From NCBI GenBank assembly GCA_003152795.1, contig PMBA01000222.1:1813-11974 (forward strand): 10,162 bases of DNA. Reading direction: 5' to 3'. This DNA comes from Acidobacteriaceae bacterium. GTDB lineage: Bacteria > Acidobacteriota > Terriglobia > Terriglobales > Acidobacteriaceae. The notes below the pieces were generated by a model, which did no database searches, was not told where the DNA came from, and was given only the letters and a program-made list of their open reading frames with translations. Below are positions 1 through 6,180 of the stretch, piece by piece. The stretch's first letter is position 1. Every line of letters starts with the position of its first letter. Made by a program: the position numbers and the translations under genes.

Positions 1-558
1 GCCTCCTACGCGCAGATGGAAAAAGAAGTCGTACTCAAGAATGGGCTCGGAACGCGCTACGGACTGGGCGTGGAGGTGCGGCAGGAATTCGGACAGCGCG
101 CCATTGAGCATGGCGGCGAAGTCTCCGGCTTTACCGCCAACAACACAGTTTTTCCAGACGCCCGGATCGCCGTGGTTGTCCTGGTCAACGAGGATTCAGT
201 CGAAGCCTCGGGCGACATTGCCCGCAAGATCGCCGCTTTGCTTTTCCGCGAGGCCGATGCCGGCAAGCAAGAGGACCAATCCCGTGAAATCTTCGCGGCG
301 TTACAGCAAGGTAAGATCAATCGCTCCTTATTTACCGACAACTGCAACAGTTACTTCACCGAGCAGGCTCTGAAGGACTTCGCCAGCAGCCTGGGCCCGC
401 TGGGATCGCCGGCCGAGTTTGCCCAGACCTACAAGCAGGATCGCGGAGGCATGACGTTCCGTTCGTTCGAAGTGCGCTTTCCACAAAAGACGGTCGAGGT
501 CTGGGAACGGATCATGCCCGACGGAAAGATCGAGCAGTATCAGGTGGGCGCGAAATGA
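1..558 (+). CDS. Serine beta-lactamase / penicillin-binding-like hydrolase, C-terminal part (5' truncated)
   Basis: The reading frame is open from base 1, so the gene starts before the window; the ATG at 16 is internal. The visible part carries the third active-site motif of the class C beta-lactamase/DD-peptidase/esterase fold: a YGLGV strand followed by HGG (109-117), then a hydrophobic strand (IAVVVLVNEDS) typical of the last core strand. The SxxK and YxN motifs would lie upstream and cannot be checked. After the core there is a further domain of roughly 100 residues, which I tentatively read as a small NTF2-like alpha/beta domain ending in a DGKIEQYQV strand. Family members act outside the cytoplasm on peptidoglycan peptides, D-amino-acid peptides or esters; the substrate here cannot be told. 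The stop is TGA at 556-558. Family assignment is good; specificity is unknown. Confidence 0.8.
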   Translation, partial: ASYAQMEKEVVLKNGLGTRYGLGVEVRQEFGQRAIEHGGEVSGFTANNTVFPDARIAVVVLVNEDSVEASGDIARKIAALLFREADAGKQEDQSREIFAALQQGKINRSLFTDNCNSYFTEQALKDFASSLGPLGSPAEFAQTYKQDRGGMTFRSFEVRFPQKTVEVWERIMPDGKIEQYQVGAK

Positions 559-627
559 TTGGCGCGAGTGGGCCGTTGGGAAAGAGCACTCCATCACAGG
601 TTGATTGGAAGTAGCCGAAGTTCGGAT

Positions 628-656
628 TTCAAAGGACGAGGCCCGAATTTTATACA
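628..656 (+). promoter_or_regulatory. Putative sigma-70 promoter for the NUDIX gene
   Basis: TTCAAA (628-633) and TATACA (651-656) are separated by 17 bp, the optimal spacing; each matches the -35/-10 consensus at four or more positions. The predicted transcript would start near 663, about 25 nt before the ATG at 688. This is also an argument against the far upstream TTG start at 559, which would lie before the promoter. Sequence match only. Confidence 0.4.
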
Positions 657-687
657 TGTCTCGCGGCAAAGTGATCTCACGATTGAA

Positions 688-1113
688 ATGAAACGCGAAT
701 ACCCTGACAGTCCGCTGGTGGGCGTGGGCGCGGTCATCGTCGACCAGAACCGCGTTCTGCTCATCCGCCGAGGGACACCGCCGCTGCTGGGCGAGTGGTC
801 GTTGCCGGGCGGCGTCCTCGAATGCGGAGAGACTCTGCGCGACGCCGTGGTCCGCGAAGCTCACGAAGAGACGGGCTTGACGGTCGAGACCGGTGAGATG
901 CTGGGCATTTATGAGCGCGTGATCCGGGACGATGCCCGACGCGTGCGCTATCACTACGTGCTGATTGATTTCTTGTGTCGCGCAGTTGGCGGCGATCTCA
1001 AAGCGGGGAGCGACGCGGCGGATGTTCGCTGGTTCACCCGTGAAGAGTTGCCGGCGCTCAACCTGGCGTTTGACGCGGATGACGTCGTGCGCAAGGGATT
1101 GGATCGGACCTGA
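688..1113 (+). CDS. NUDIX hydrolase
   Basis: A 141-residue protein, the size of a single-domain NUDIX enzyme. The Nudix box fits GX5EX7REUXEEXGU exactly: G42, E48, R56-E57, E60-E61, G63, preceded by the usual W-S-L-P-G-G strand (37-42). R56 and the box glutamates are the Mg2+-binding and catalytic residues of the family. The enzyme should cleave a nucleoside diphosphate linked to another group (NDP-X), such as ADP-ribose, an NDP-sugar or an oxidised NTP. No specificity motif that I recognise lets me choose. The C-terminal part (VRWFTREELPAL) is the common W-F-x-x-x-E-L-P-x-L ending of the domain. I chose ATG 688 because homology begins right after it and a candidate promoter sits at 628-656; the frame extends to TTG 559, but that part looks non-coding. 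No strong Shine-Dalgarno is visible. It probably forms a single-gene unit, cytoplasmic. Confidence 0.93.
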   Translation: MKREYPDSPLVGVGAVIVDQNRVLLIRRGTPPLLGEWSLPGGVLECGETLRDAVVREAHEETGLTVETGEMLGIYERVIRDDARRVRYHYVLIDFLCRAVGGDLKAGSDAADVRWFTREELPALNLAFDADDVVRKGLDRT

Positions 1114-1154
1114 GAAATCCGGCGAACCCCGGTTTGCCGTTACCACAGACCGCT

Positions 1155-1195
1155 GCCGAGCTACGCTCGGCTTGGACGGGCGACGGCGCCCGTCC
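1155..1195. repeat. Double palindrome (REP-like) between convergent genes
   Basis: Two adjacent perfect hairpins are visible. The first is GCCGAG / CTCGGC (1155-1160, 1166-1171) with a 5-nt loop. The second has 9-bp arms at 1174-1182 and 1187-1195 (GGACGGGCG / CGCCCGTCC) with a 4-nt loop. They lie in the 96-bp gap between the ends of two convergent genes, where they could stop transcription from both sides, but no T-run follows on either strand. The compact twin-hairpin form resembles the REP-type palindromes scattered through many GC-rich genomes. Only one copy is present in this window, so the repeat status is inferred. Confidence 0.5.
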
Positions 1196-1209
1196 CCAAA
1201 CGATCCACT

Positions 1210-2328
1210 CTAGTCCGCCATTTTAGCCACATGTACCGGGAAACCAGTCTTGGGCAACAGCGACGTGAGTTCGAACACCTTGAAGCCGTCGCCGGTGATT
1301 TCTGCCTGGCGATAGATGCCGGGCTCGGTTTCCGAGGTTTCGTGGCGGCCCCCCAGATCGTTCAGAAACCTCAGCGCATCTTTGCCGCTGGCTTCCGCGT
1401 TCTTGGCGCGCGTCACCACCGCCTCCGTTGCATACGAGCGAACCAGCTTCGGCCAATACTTTTGCAGTAACTGGGTGCTGGCGAAAATATCTGCCCAGAC
1501 AATTTCTCCGTTCACTGCCACCACGACTCCCACCGCATTCTTATCGCGCAGTTGGCGAATGACGCTTTCGTAGTTCCGCTGCACCGGTTCGGCGACGGAA
1601 TCGACCTTCTGTTGCACTTCTTTGTTATCCATCACGCGGGCATAAGAGGTGGTCGAATTCACCTGCGCGGCAGCCGGAGGTTGAACCATCGCCGCCATTG
1701 CCTCCTTCGATTTTCCTACGTTGTCCCAGACCTGCTGCTGATTCTTGGCCGCCATCGCGCTCGCGCGCACTCCCGGCGCAGCAAACACACCGCCGCCGAC
1801 ACCGCCCCCAAGGCCGCCCGCACTGAACTTATCCCTGCCGTTCGCCGCCACCCAGCGTCCGGGCTCGACGCAGAACACGCTCAGGTCGACCGGATCGCTC
1901 TCCGCGGGCACGATGCGGTCTTTGCCGATGACGCGGTCCTGCTTGCCGCCCGTCACGATCTCGCCGGCGAGAAGTAACAATGGCCGCTTCGAGTTATTAA
2001 CCAGGACCAATCGGTTCACCTGCGCGTCGGAGACAGGATGGATCACTGACGAATCGCCCTGCCGGTGCCGGATCAGGCCCCGCGCCTGGCCGGCTTCAGT
2101 AACCACCACCTCACCGCTGCGCAAACCCTCATCGAGAGTGAGAAACTCCGCCGTCTCATACGACTTGCTGGCCACGACGGGAAAGACCGTGAGGTTCCCG
2201 CTGCGAATCGGACTCAGCAGCGAATAACCAGGCGCTGCTGTGACTTCGCCCGCTTGCAGCAGGCACGGAACTAAGACAGCCGCCACTATCAACAGAGCAA
2301 TTCCAGCAGTCGCGATCATCAACCGCAT
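1210..2328 (-). CDS. Exported ARPP-1 / DUF6569-like protein
   Basis: A 372-residue protein from ATG 2328, which has a GGGAGG Shine-Dalgarno 6 nt upstream; the frame opens further upstream but without coding character. Residues 4-24 form a hydrophobic signal peptide or anchor (LVPC at 19-22 is a poor lipobox because of the proline), so the protein is probably exported. The core contains LLLAGEIVTGGKQDRVI (about 118-134), followed by D-R-I-V-P and VFCVEPGRW (151-159). I recognise this pattern from the ARPP-1 family (formerly DUF6569), linked by comparative genomics to ADP-ribosylglycohydrolase and rhodanese-phosphatase proteins but without a known biochemical activity. A glycine-rich linker (about 169-180) splits off a second half (about 230-372). 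It is convergent with the NUDIX gene and divergent from the sigma factor. Family call from memory of motif; function unknown. Confidence 0.72.
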   Translation of the reverse strand: MRLMIATAGIALLIVAAVLVPCLLQAGEVTAAPGYSLLSPIRSGNLTVFPVVASKSYETAEFLTLDEGLRSGEVVVTEAGQARGLIRHRQGDSSVIHPVSDAQVNRLVLVNNSKRPLLLLAGEIVTGGKQDRVIGKDRIVPAESDPVDLSVFCVEPGRWVAANGRDKFSAGGLGGGVGGGVFAAPGVRASAMAAKNQQQVWDNVGKSKEAMAAMVQPPAAAQVNSTTSYARVMDNKEVQQKVDSVAEPVQRNYESVIRQLRDKNAVGVVVAVNGEIVWADIFASTQLLQKYWPKLVRSYATEAVVTRAKNAEASGKDALRFLNDLGGRHETSETEPGIYRQAEITGDGFKVFELTSLLPKTGFPVHVAKMAD

Positions 2329-2334
2329 GTGCGT

Positions 2335-2340
2335 CCTCCC
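2335..2340 (-). promoter_or_regulatory. Ribosome binding site that sets the ARPP-1-like start
   Basis: On the minus strand GGGAGG lies 6 nt before the ATG at 2328. It is the best Shine-Dalgarno near any in-frame start of this gene and places the start directly before the signal-peptide-like segment, excluding a 29-residue upstream extension. Confidence 0.75.
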
Positions 2341-2406
2341 AGCAGTAAGACACCAGCGAAGACACCTTTGCTCCCGCGTCCGCGCTGTCTTCCGCGTGCG
2401 CCGCCA

Positions 2407-2437
2407 CCCCGGCACGCCACGCTAGAGCGTGCCGGGG
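2407..2437. repeat. Long GC-rich palindrome in the divergent intergenic region
   Basis: Arms of 11 bp, CCCCGGCACGC (2407-2417) and GCGTGCCGGGG (2427-2437), are perfectly complementary with a 9-nt loop. An overlapping alternative hairpin, CACGCT / AGCGTG (2418-2423, 2426-2431), uses the loop itself. The element sits between the divergent ARPP-1-like and sigma-factor genes, 79 bp from the former start and 104 bp from the latter. No T-run follows. It may be a dispersed REP-type palindrome or a regulator-binding or transcript-structure element; the sequence does not decide. Confidence 0.5.
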
Positions 2438-2541
2438 GACTGACCGCGAGTCTTCCAGGAGTGTCTTTCTCTGCTCGCTGATCGAAGAACGCACGATTTA
2501 TTCGTCCTTGCATCAAATAAATTGCTAGCATCATCTGGGAG

Positions 2542-3477
2542 ATGTCCACGCAGGAAATGCCGAGGTCCGCACAATCCAACCAGGGAGCAGACGCCGTGGC
2601 TCTTTACGAGCGCAGCGGGGCCGCGGCCTATGGCGTGAGCGCGGAACAGTTCGCGGCCATCCTCGATGAAGTTTTCCGGAAGTGTCTTTCTCAAGGTCCG
2701 GCCCCCGCTTCGATAGAACAGAAGACCGACTTCTGCGCCGCACTGCGTCTGGAAGAACTGGCGCTGGCCCGCGCCTGTGCCGCGGGAAACGAGCGGGCGT
2801 GGCAGGACTTCATCAGCCGCTACCGGCAGAAACTGCACAGCATGGCGCTGCACATTACGCGCGACTCGGCCCACGCCGCGGAGCTGGCCGATTCGCTGTT
2901 TGCGGATCTGTATGGCGTGAACGCGCGCGAAGGGGTACGCAGTTCGAAGCTCGTGTCTTACACCGGCCGCGGTTCCCTCGAAGGCTGGTTGCGCACGGTG
3001 ATGGCGCAGGAGTTCATCAATCGTTATCGCAAGCAGAAACGCACAGTGAGTCTGGAAGAGCAGACCGAGGAGGGTGTGCAGTTTGCGGCGGCGGTTCCCG
3101 AGCCGGCGGCCACTTCGGACCAACGGCTGGAAGCGGCCATTGACGAGGCTTTGGCGGAGCTTCCGGCAGAGGACCGGTTTACGCTGGCGTCCTATTATCT
3201 CGACCGCAGGACGCTGGCCGAGATTGCGCGCTCGCTGGGGCTGCACGAATCGAGCGTTAGCCGGCGGCTCGATCGGCTCGCAACCGGACTCCGGAAGCGT
3301 ATTCTGGCGGGGCTGCGAATGCGGGGAATGAGCCATGCCCAGGCTACGGAAGCGCTGGAGACTGACGTGCGGGACCTGCGGGTGAATTTGCGGTCGCGTT
3401 TAACGCAAGATTCCGTGGCAAAAACGTTCCCTGAGAGTAAGGTCCAGGCTCGGGACGCAGGGGACGGGAAGCAATGA
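2542..3477 (+). CDS. ECF-type RNA polymerase sigma-70 factor with N- and C-terminal extensions
   Basis: 311 residues, longer than a typical ECF sigma factor (about 170-200). Region 2 runs from about 74 to 168, with NERAWQDFISRY (83-94) as the start of region 2.1 and GSLEGWLRTVMAQEFINRYRK (144-164) as regions 2.3-2.4, which melt and read the -10 element. Region 4 (about 193-258) has the helix-turn-helix LAEIARSLGLHESSVSRRLDRL at 225-246 (key residues E227, A229, L232, S237, V239, R241-R242), which reads the -35 element. Extra parts are a 70-residue N-terminal region and a C-terminal tail (259-311) containing TDVRDLRV. ATG 2542 is preceded directly by GGGAG, too close for ideal spacing; ATG 2557 is a possible alternative. 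The next gene, 38 bp downstream, is a zinc-finger anti-sigma factor, so the two form a regulatory pair. No clear ECF promoter for autoregulation is visible upstream. Confidence 0.9.
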   Translation: MSTQEMPRSAQSNQGADAVALYERSGAAAYGVSAEQFAAILDEVFRKCLSQGPAPASIEQKTDFCAALRLEELALARACAAGNERAWQDFISRYRQKLHSMALHITRDSAHAAELADSLFADLYGVNAREGVRSSKLVSYTGRGSLEGWLRTVMAQEFINRYRKQKRTVSLEEQTEEGVQFAAAVPEPAATSDQRLEAAIDEALAELPAEDRFTLASYYLDRRTLAEIARSLGLHESSVSRRLDRLATGLRKRILAGLRMRGMSHAQATEALETDVRDLRVNLRSRLTQDSVAKTFPESKVQARDAGDGKQ

Positions 3478-3515
3478 GCAATGATCAACGAGCCAAAGAA
3501 ACGACTTAAGAGGCC

Positions 3516-4805
3516 ATGACGGAAGTACCCAAAATCGTATATGACCGCCTGCGGGCCGCTTCGCCGGAGCGAGCACATCCGGATGCGGATCTGTTGACGG
3601 CGTTTGCCGAACAGGCGCTTTCGGGGGTCGAGCGCGACGGAGTGCTCCAACACCTGGCGCTCTGCGGAGACTGCCGCGAGGTAGTGGCTCTTGCGCTTCC
3701 GGCCGCGGACATGGTGTCCGCTCCGATTGCGGCCGGGACTGAAGCGGTTCGAGCCGCGAAGATTCCGTCGAAAGCGGAGAGGAACTGGCTGACCTCAGGA
3801 ACATTTGCCTGGCCCAGCCTGCGCTGGGCCGCACTGGCGGCGGGAGTTACGGTGGTTGCCGCGGTGCTTCTGCTGCGTCCCGGGAAACTGAACCAGGCCA
3901 TGCCACCCTCCCTAAGCCCTCAGGTCGCGACTTCTGTGCCGCCATTTTCCGGCACACAAATCGCGTCCTCGCAGATCGCCACGTCACCAATTGCGCCTTC
4001 GCCAACGGACCAATCGGCAAGTTCGGCCAAGTCTGCAGAACCACTGCCCAAATCGAACTTGCAGTCGTCGAAGAAGCTCAGAGCTGAACCGGGTGCAACG
4101 CGGTCGCTTCCCGCGGAGCACGCAATACTGCTTGCTGAAAACAAGGGGCATTCAAGCCAGTCCGACAATCTGTCACCGGCGGCAGCCCCGGCGTTCGATT
4201 CCGCCGCGCCCGCTAGTCGAGAGGCGACGGAAGCACTCGATGTTGCTGGAGCAACCGTTGGAGCGGCGGAGGCAGCGCCCACCGCCGCAGGCAGCCTGAT
4301 GGCGCGAAATGACGCGCCCGCGATCGAAAAGGCAAAGCCGGCGCCGCCAGAGATGGAAGTGAATGAGCTGCGGAAAACCGAAGCGGCTGCTGGTTCCAGA
4401 TTAGCCAAGGTGCAGGGAAACAACGTGATGTCTACCGCCAGACTGGCATCCACTGCAGGCCCGGCCTTGGCGCGCAATATCACCTGGACGATTACGGCGG
4501 GCGCCCTACAACGATCACTGGACCGCGGCCAGAACTGGCAAGATGTTCTGCGCGCGGATCATCCGTTGCTGTGCTACGCAAACCATGACTACGATGTGTG
4601 GACAGGCGGACAGGCCGGGACTCTCTTCCACTCCGTCGACGGCGGCGCGACTTGGGCCCGGGTGCAGCCTTCCAGCCAAGGCCGGCAACTGAGTTCTGAC
4701 ATAACTCACATTGCTGTGCACAGCGCGACGGAGATTGTAGTCTCTGCCGGTGACAACGAAATCTGGAGCACCGCGGACGGCGGACAGACCTGGGAAAAGA
4801 AGTAA
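3516..4805 (+). CDS. Transmembrane zinc-finger anti-sigma factor with C-terminal Asp-box (BNR/Ycf48-like) repeats
   Basis: 429 residues, start ATG 3516 with AAGAGG just upstream. The N-terminal cytoplasmic part has the zinc anti-sigma motif HxxxCxxC (H46, C50, C53; bases 3651-3674), with H21 as a possible further ligand. One membrane span follows at about 103-120 (WAALAAGVTVVAAVLLL), giving N-in/C-out topology. Residues about 122-320 are a long Ala/Ser/Pro-rich linker of low complexity. The C-terminal 108 residues carry three Asp-box motifs of the SxDxGxxW type: SLDRGQNW (334-341), SVDGGATW (373-380) and STADGGQTW (418-426). These are beta-hairpin turns of sialidase/BNR and Ycf48-type propellers. 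The protein should hold the sigma factor encoded upstream at the membrane and release it when the outer domain senses something. Three blades are fewer than a full propeller. Roles of sigma pairing and sensing are inferred from order and motifs. Confidence 0.85.
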   Translation: MTEVPKIVYDRLRAASPERAHPDADLLTAFAEQALSGVERDGVLQHLALCGDCREVVALALPAADMVSAPIAAGTEAVRAAKIPSKAERNWLTSGTFAWPSLRWAALAAGVTVVAAVLLLRPGKLNQAMPPSLSPQVATSVPPFSGTQIASSQIATSPIAPSPTDQSASSAKSAEPLPKSNLQSSKKLRAEPGATRSLPAEHAILLAENKGHSSQSDNLSPAAAPAFDSAAPASREATEALDVAGATVGAAEAAPTAAGSLMARNDAPAIEKAKPAPPEMEVNELRKTEAAAGSRLAKVQGNNVMSTARLASTAGPALARNITWTITAGALQRSLDRGQNWQDVLRADHPLLCYANHDYDVWTGGQAGTLFHSVDGGATWARVQPSSQGRQLSSDITHIAVHSATEIVVSAGDNEIWSTADGGQTWEKK

Positions 4806-4806
4806 C

Positions 4807-4823
4807 CCGGCCACTCTGGCCGG
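4807..4823 (+). other. Short hairpin directly after the anti-sigma stop codon
   Basis: CCGGCC (4807-4812) and GGCCGG (4818-4823) are separated by a 5-nt loop, starting 2 nt after the TAA. No T-run follows, so it is not a standard intrinsic terminator. It could protect the 3' end of the sigma/anti-sigma mRNA or assist Rho-dependent termination. Confidence 0.4.
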
Positions 4824-4978
4824 CGGCCCAAACCTCGAAAACTGCGAGACTTGAAGCATCCTTGCGCCCCTGCACAACAACATCAAAGCACAATAAAACG
4901 AAGTCAAAACGCCGGGGTTTGAAGTTTGTAGACGTATTCCGCTAGTAACGAACGCGCTTGTACCACACGGGCTGTCAG

Positions 4979-5037
4979 GTTACTTCCGCGCATGACCCCG
5001 CGGTACTTATTTGCGAGCTTTACATTACGGAAGTGAC
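4979..5037. promoter_or_regulatory. Inverted repeat upstream of the sRNA promoter (candidate operator)
   Basis: Arms GTTACTTCCG (4979-4988) and CGGAAGTGAC (5028-5037) pair over 10 bp with one G-T wobble. They are separated by 39 bp, which contains another CCGCG/CGCGG pair (4986-4990, 4999-5003). The right arm ends one base before the predicted -35 hexamer at 5039, a position suited to an activator or repressor site. No binding protein can be named. Confidence 0.3.
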
Positions 5038-5038
5038 A

Positions 5039-5067
5039 TTTACAGTGGGACCACGCGGACATAGTAT
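5039..5067 (+). promoter_or_regulatory. Strong sigma-70 promoter in the intergenic region
   Basis: TTTACA (5039-5044), a 17-bp spacer and TAGTAT (5062-5067) match the -35 and -10 consensus at five of six positions each. Transcription should begin near 5073-5074. No protein gene lies downstream on this strand before the terminator at 5109-5140, so the promoter appears to drive a short non-coding transcript. Confidence 0.55.
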
Positions 5068-5072
5068 GGGCA

Positions 5073-5143
5073 GGTAGTTTGGCAGTTCTGGGGGAGGGCT
5101 GCCGAAGGCGTCCTGAGCTTAAACACTCAGGGCGTTTTTTATT
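5073..5143 (+). ncRNA. Candidate small RNA, about 70 nt, two-hairpin
   Basis: The call rests on three things seen together: a near-consensus promoter (5039-5067), no open reading frame in the short transcript, and an intrinsic terminator ending it. The predicted RNA folds into two adjacent hairpins. Hairpin 1 (5078-5106) has UUUGGCAG pairing with CUGCCGAA (one G-U), can be extended inward by U-G, U-G and C-G pairs, and exposes a G-rich loop (UGGGGGA within UUCUGGGGGAGGG). Hairpin 2 (5109-5134) is the terminator stem. Only 2 nt separate them. It lies between the ends of the anti-sigma gene and the convergent HDOD gene. I do not recognise it as a named RNA family. It could instead be merely the distant terminator of the sigma/anti-sigma mRNA, but the promoter just before it argues otherwise. 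Confidence 0.5.
5109..5140 (+). terminator. Rho-independent terminator
   Basis: CGTCCTGAG (5109-5117) pairs with CTCAGGGCG (5126-5134), 9 bp with one G-T, around an 8-nt loop, followed at once by six T residues (5135-5140) and ATT. It works on the plus strand only; no T-run is present on the other side. It would end the candidate sRNA and any readthrough from the anti-sigma gene. Confidence 0.9.
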
Positions 5144-5262
5144 GCACTCAATAATTTATCGGGCTAATGCGACTTTCAGGCTCCGAGCAGTTCACGGCGC
5201 AATACCCTGAACCAACGCGCCGCGGCGAATCCAGGAAACGGGCAAGCCTCGTCTCTGCTAGC

Positions 5263-6180
5263 TTAGCTGGTGGCGGGAGCGGCGATCGTCCTGGCGCCGA
5301 AAACGGAATCCACCGTGGCTACGATCTGCTCCATGGCTCCGTCGATATCGAACGTGAAACGCACGAGATCCATGTTTTCGAGCGCAGGATAGGCGCGAAT
5401 CAAAGTTTGCCAGGCCGCATCACCGCCGAGATCAACCCCCATGATCTCGTCATAGCCGTAGCCCAGGTAACGCACCCGGCACAGGAGGTCACTGAGGTGA
5501 ACCAGGCAGGCCAGCGGTCCAGCATTGGGCAGAAGGCTTACGTCGTGGTGACAGTGAACTGCGTCCACCAATTCTTTAGACAAGCCCCAATGCTCGCAGA
5601 GCATCTGCCCCGTCTCGCAATGAGTAAAGCCCAGAACCTGTTCCTCGATGACATGGATGGGGATGTGCTCCTCGGCGGCGAGGCGGAGGCATTCTCGAAA
5701 CTTCTCGGTGTAAAGGACCGAGTTCACCAGAAACCCAAGGTCGTGCAGCAGTCCGGCGAGGTACGCTTTTTCGGGCTCAGGGTATTCGATTCTCTCCGCC
5801 ATTCTCTGGGTGATTAATGCGCAGCCGAGCGAGTGCCGCCAGAACGCATCCGGCGCGAACACCCATTTATCGCGGGGAATCACCTCATTCATGCACAGAC
5901 CAAACAGCATCGAGCGTACTCTTTCGAGGCCGAGAGCCATGACCGCGGACCGCACCGTTTCGGTCTGCCGCCTTCCGAAGAGAGGAGAATTTGCCAGACG
6001 GAGGCATTGCCCCGCGATCGACCCGTCGTAAGAAATCAGTTCAACCACTTTTTCCAGTTTGATTCTGTCGGAAGGTAATCGCAGCATATCGAGAAGCGGC
6101 ATCAGGATTGCCGGTGCGGTCGAAACCGAATCCAGCTTGTCGATTTGCGCTTGCAGTTGTGACTGTAATTTAGCGTTCAC
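5263..6180 (-). CDS. HDOD domain protein
   Basis: 305 residues filled by one HDOD domain: an N-terminal helical part with the family pattern ISYDGSIAGQCLRLANSPLF (49-68) and VMALGLERVRSMLFGL (80-95), followed by the HD-like half. The HD residues look unusually complete for an HDOD protein: H116, H146-D147 in AGLLHDLG, H187 in THCETG, H211-H212, D231. The HD-GYP phosphodiesterase signature is absent, so a cyclic-di-GMP hydrolase role is not supported. HDOD proteins are signalling outputs, often encoded with chemotaxis or two-component genes; their biochemical activity is generally unknown. The start is GTG at 6178-6180, overlapping the cheR stop by 4 nt, with GGAGGT 5 nt upstream, which implies translational coupling. 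It is the last gene of the receptor-cheB-cheR operon; no intrinsic terminator is seen after it on this strand. Confidence 0.9.
   Translation of the reverse strand: MNAKLQSQLQAQIDKLDSVSTAPAILMPLLDMLRLPSDRIKLEKVVELISYDGSIAGQCLRLANSPLFGRRQTETVRSAVMALGLERVRSMLFGLCMNEVIPRDKWVFAPDAFWRHSLGCALITQRMAERIEYPEPEKAYLAGLLHDLGFLVNSVLYTEKFRECLRLAAEEHIPIHVIEEQVLGFTHCETGQMLCEHWGLSKELVDAVHCHHDVSLLPNAGPLACLVHLSDLLCRVRYLGYGYDEIMGVDLGGDAAWQTLIRAYPALENMDLVRFTFDIDGAMEQIVATVDSVFGARTIAAPATS

Noticed and set aside
559..687. Upstream extension of the NUDIX gene from a TTG start at 559
   Set aside because: The extra 43 residues have no family similarity or coding character, the stretch contains a plausible promoter, and family homology begins right after ATG 688.
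2347..2366. Direct repeat AAGACACC, 12 bp period, upstream of the ARPP-1-like gene
   Set aside because: Two 8-bp copies close to the ribosome binding site could be an operator, but nothing else supports it and it is within chance for a window this size.
2487..2506. ECF-like promoter GAAC...CGTC upstream of the sigma factor
   Set aside because: The spacer is only 12 bp, shorter than the roughly 16-17 bp usual between ECF -35 and -10 elements, and the matches are short enough to be chance.
2460..2692. 12-bp direct repeat AGTGTCTTTCTC at 2460-2471 and 2681-2692
   Set aside because: A few 12-bp repeats are expected by chance in 10 kb, and one copy is inside the sigma-factor coding region.
3905..5098. 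Complementarity between CCCTCCC (3905-3911) in the anti-sigma gene and GGGAGGG (5092-5098) in the candidate sRNA
   Set aside because: Only seven consecutive pairs, deep inside a coding region; too short to claim a target.
5167..5817. 216-codon plus-strand ORF opposite the HDOD gene
   Set aside because: It lies almost entirely antisense to a well-supported HDOD gene and its protein shows no recognisable domain; it is a codon-usage shadow.
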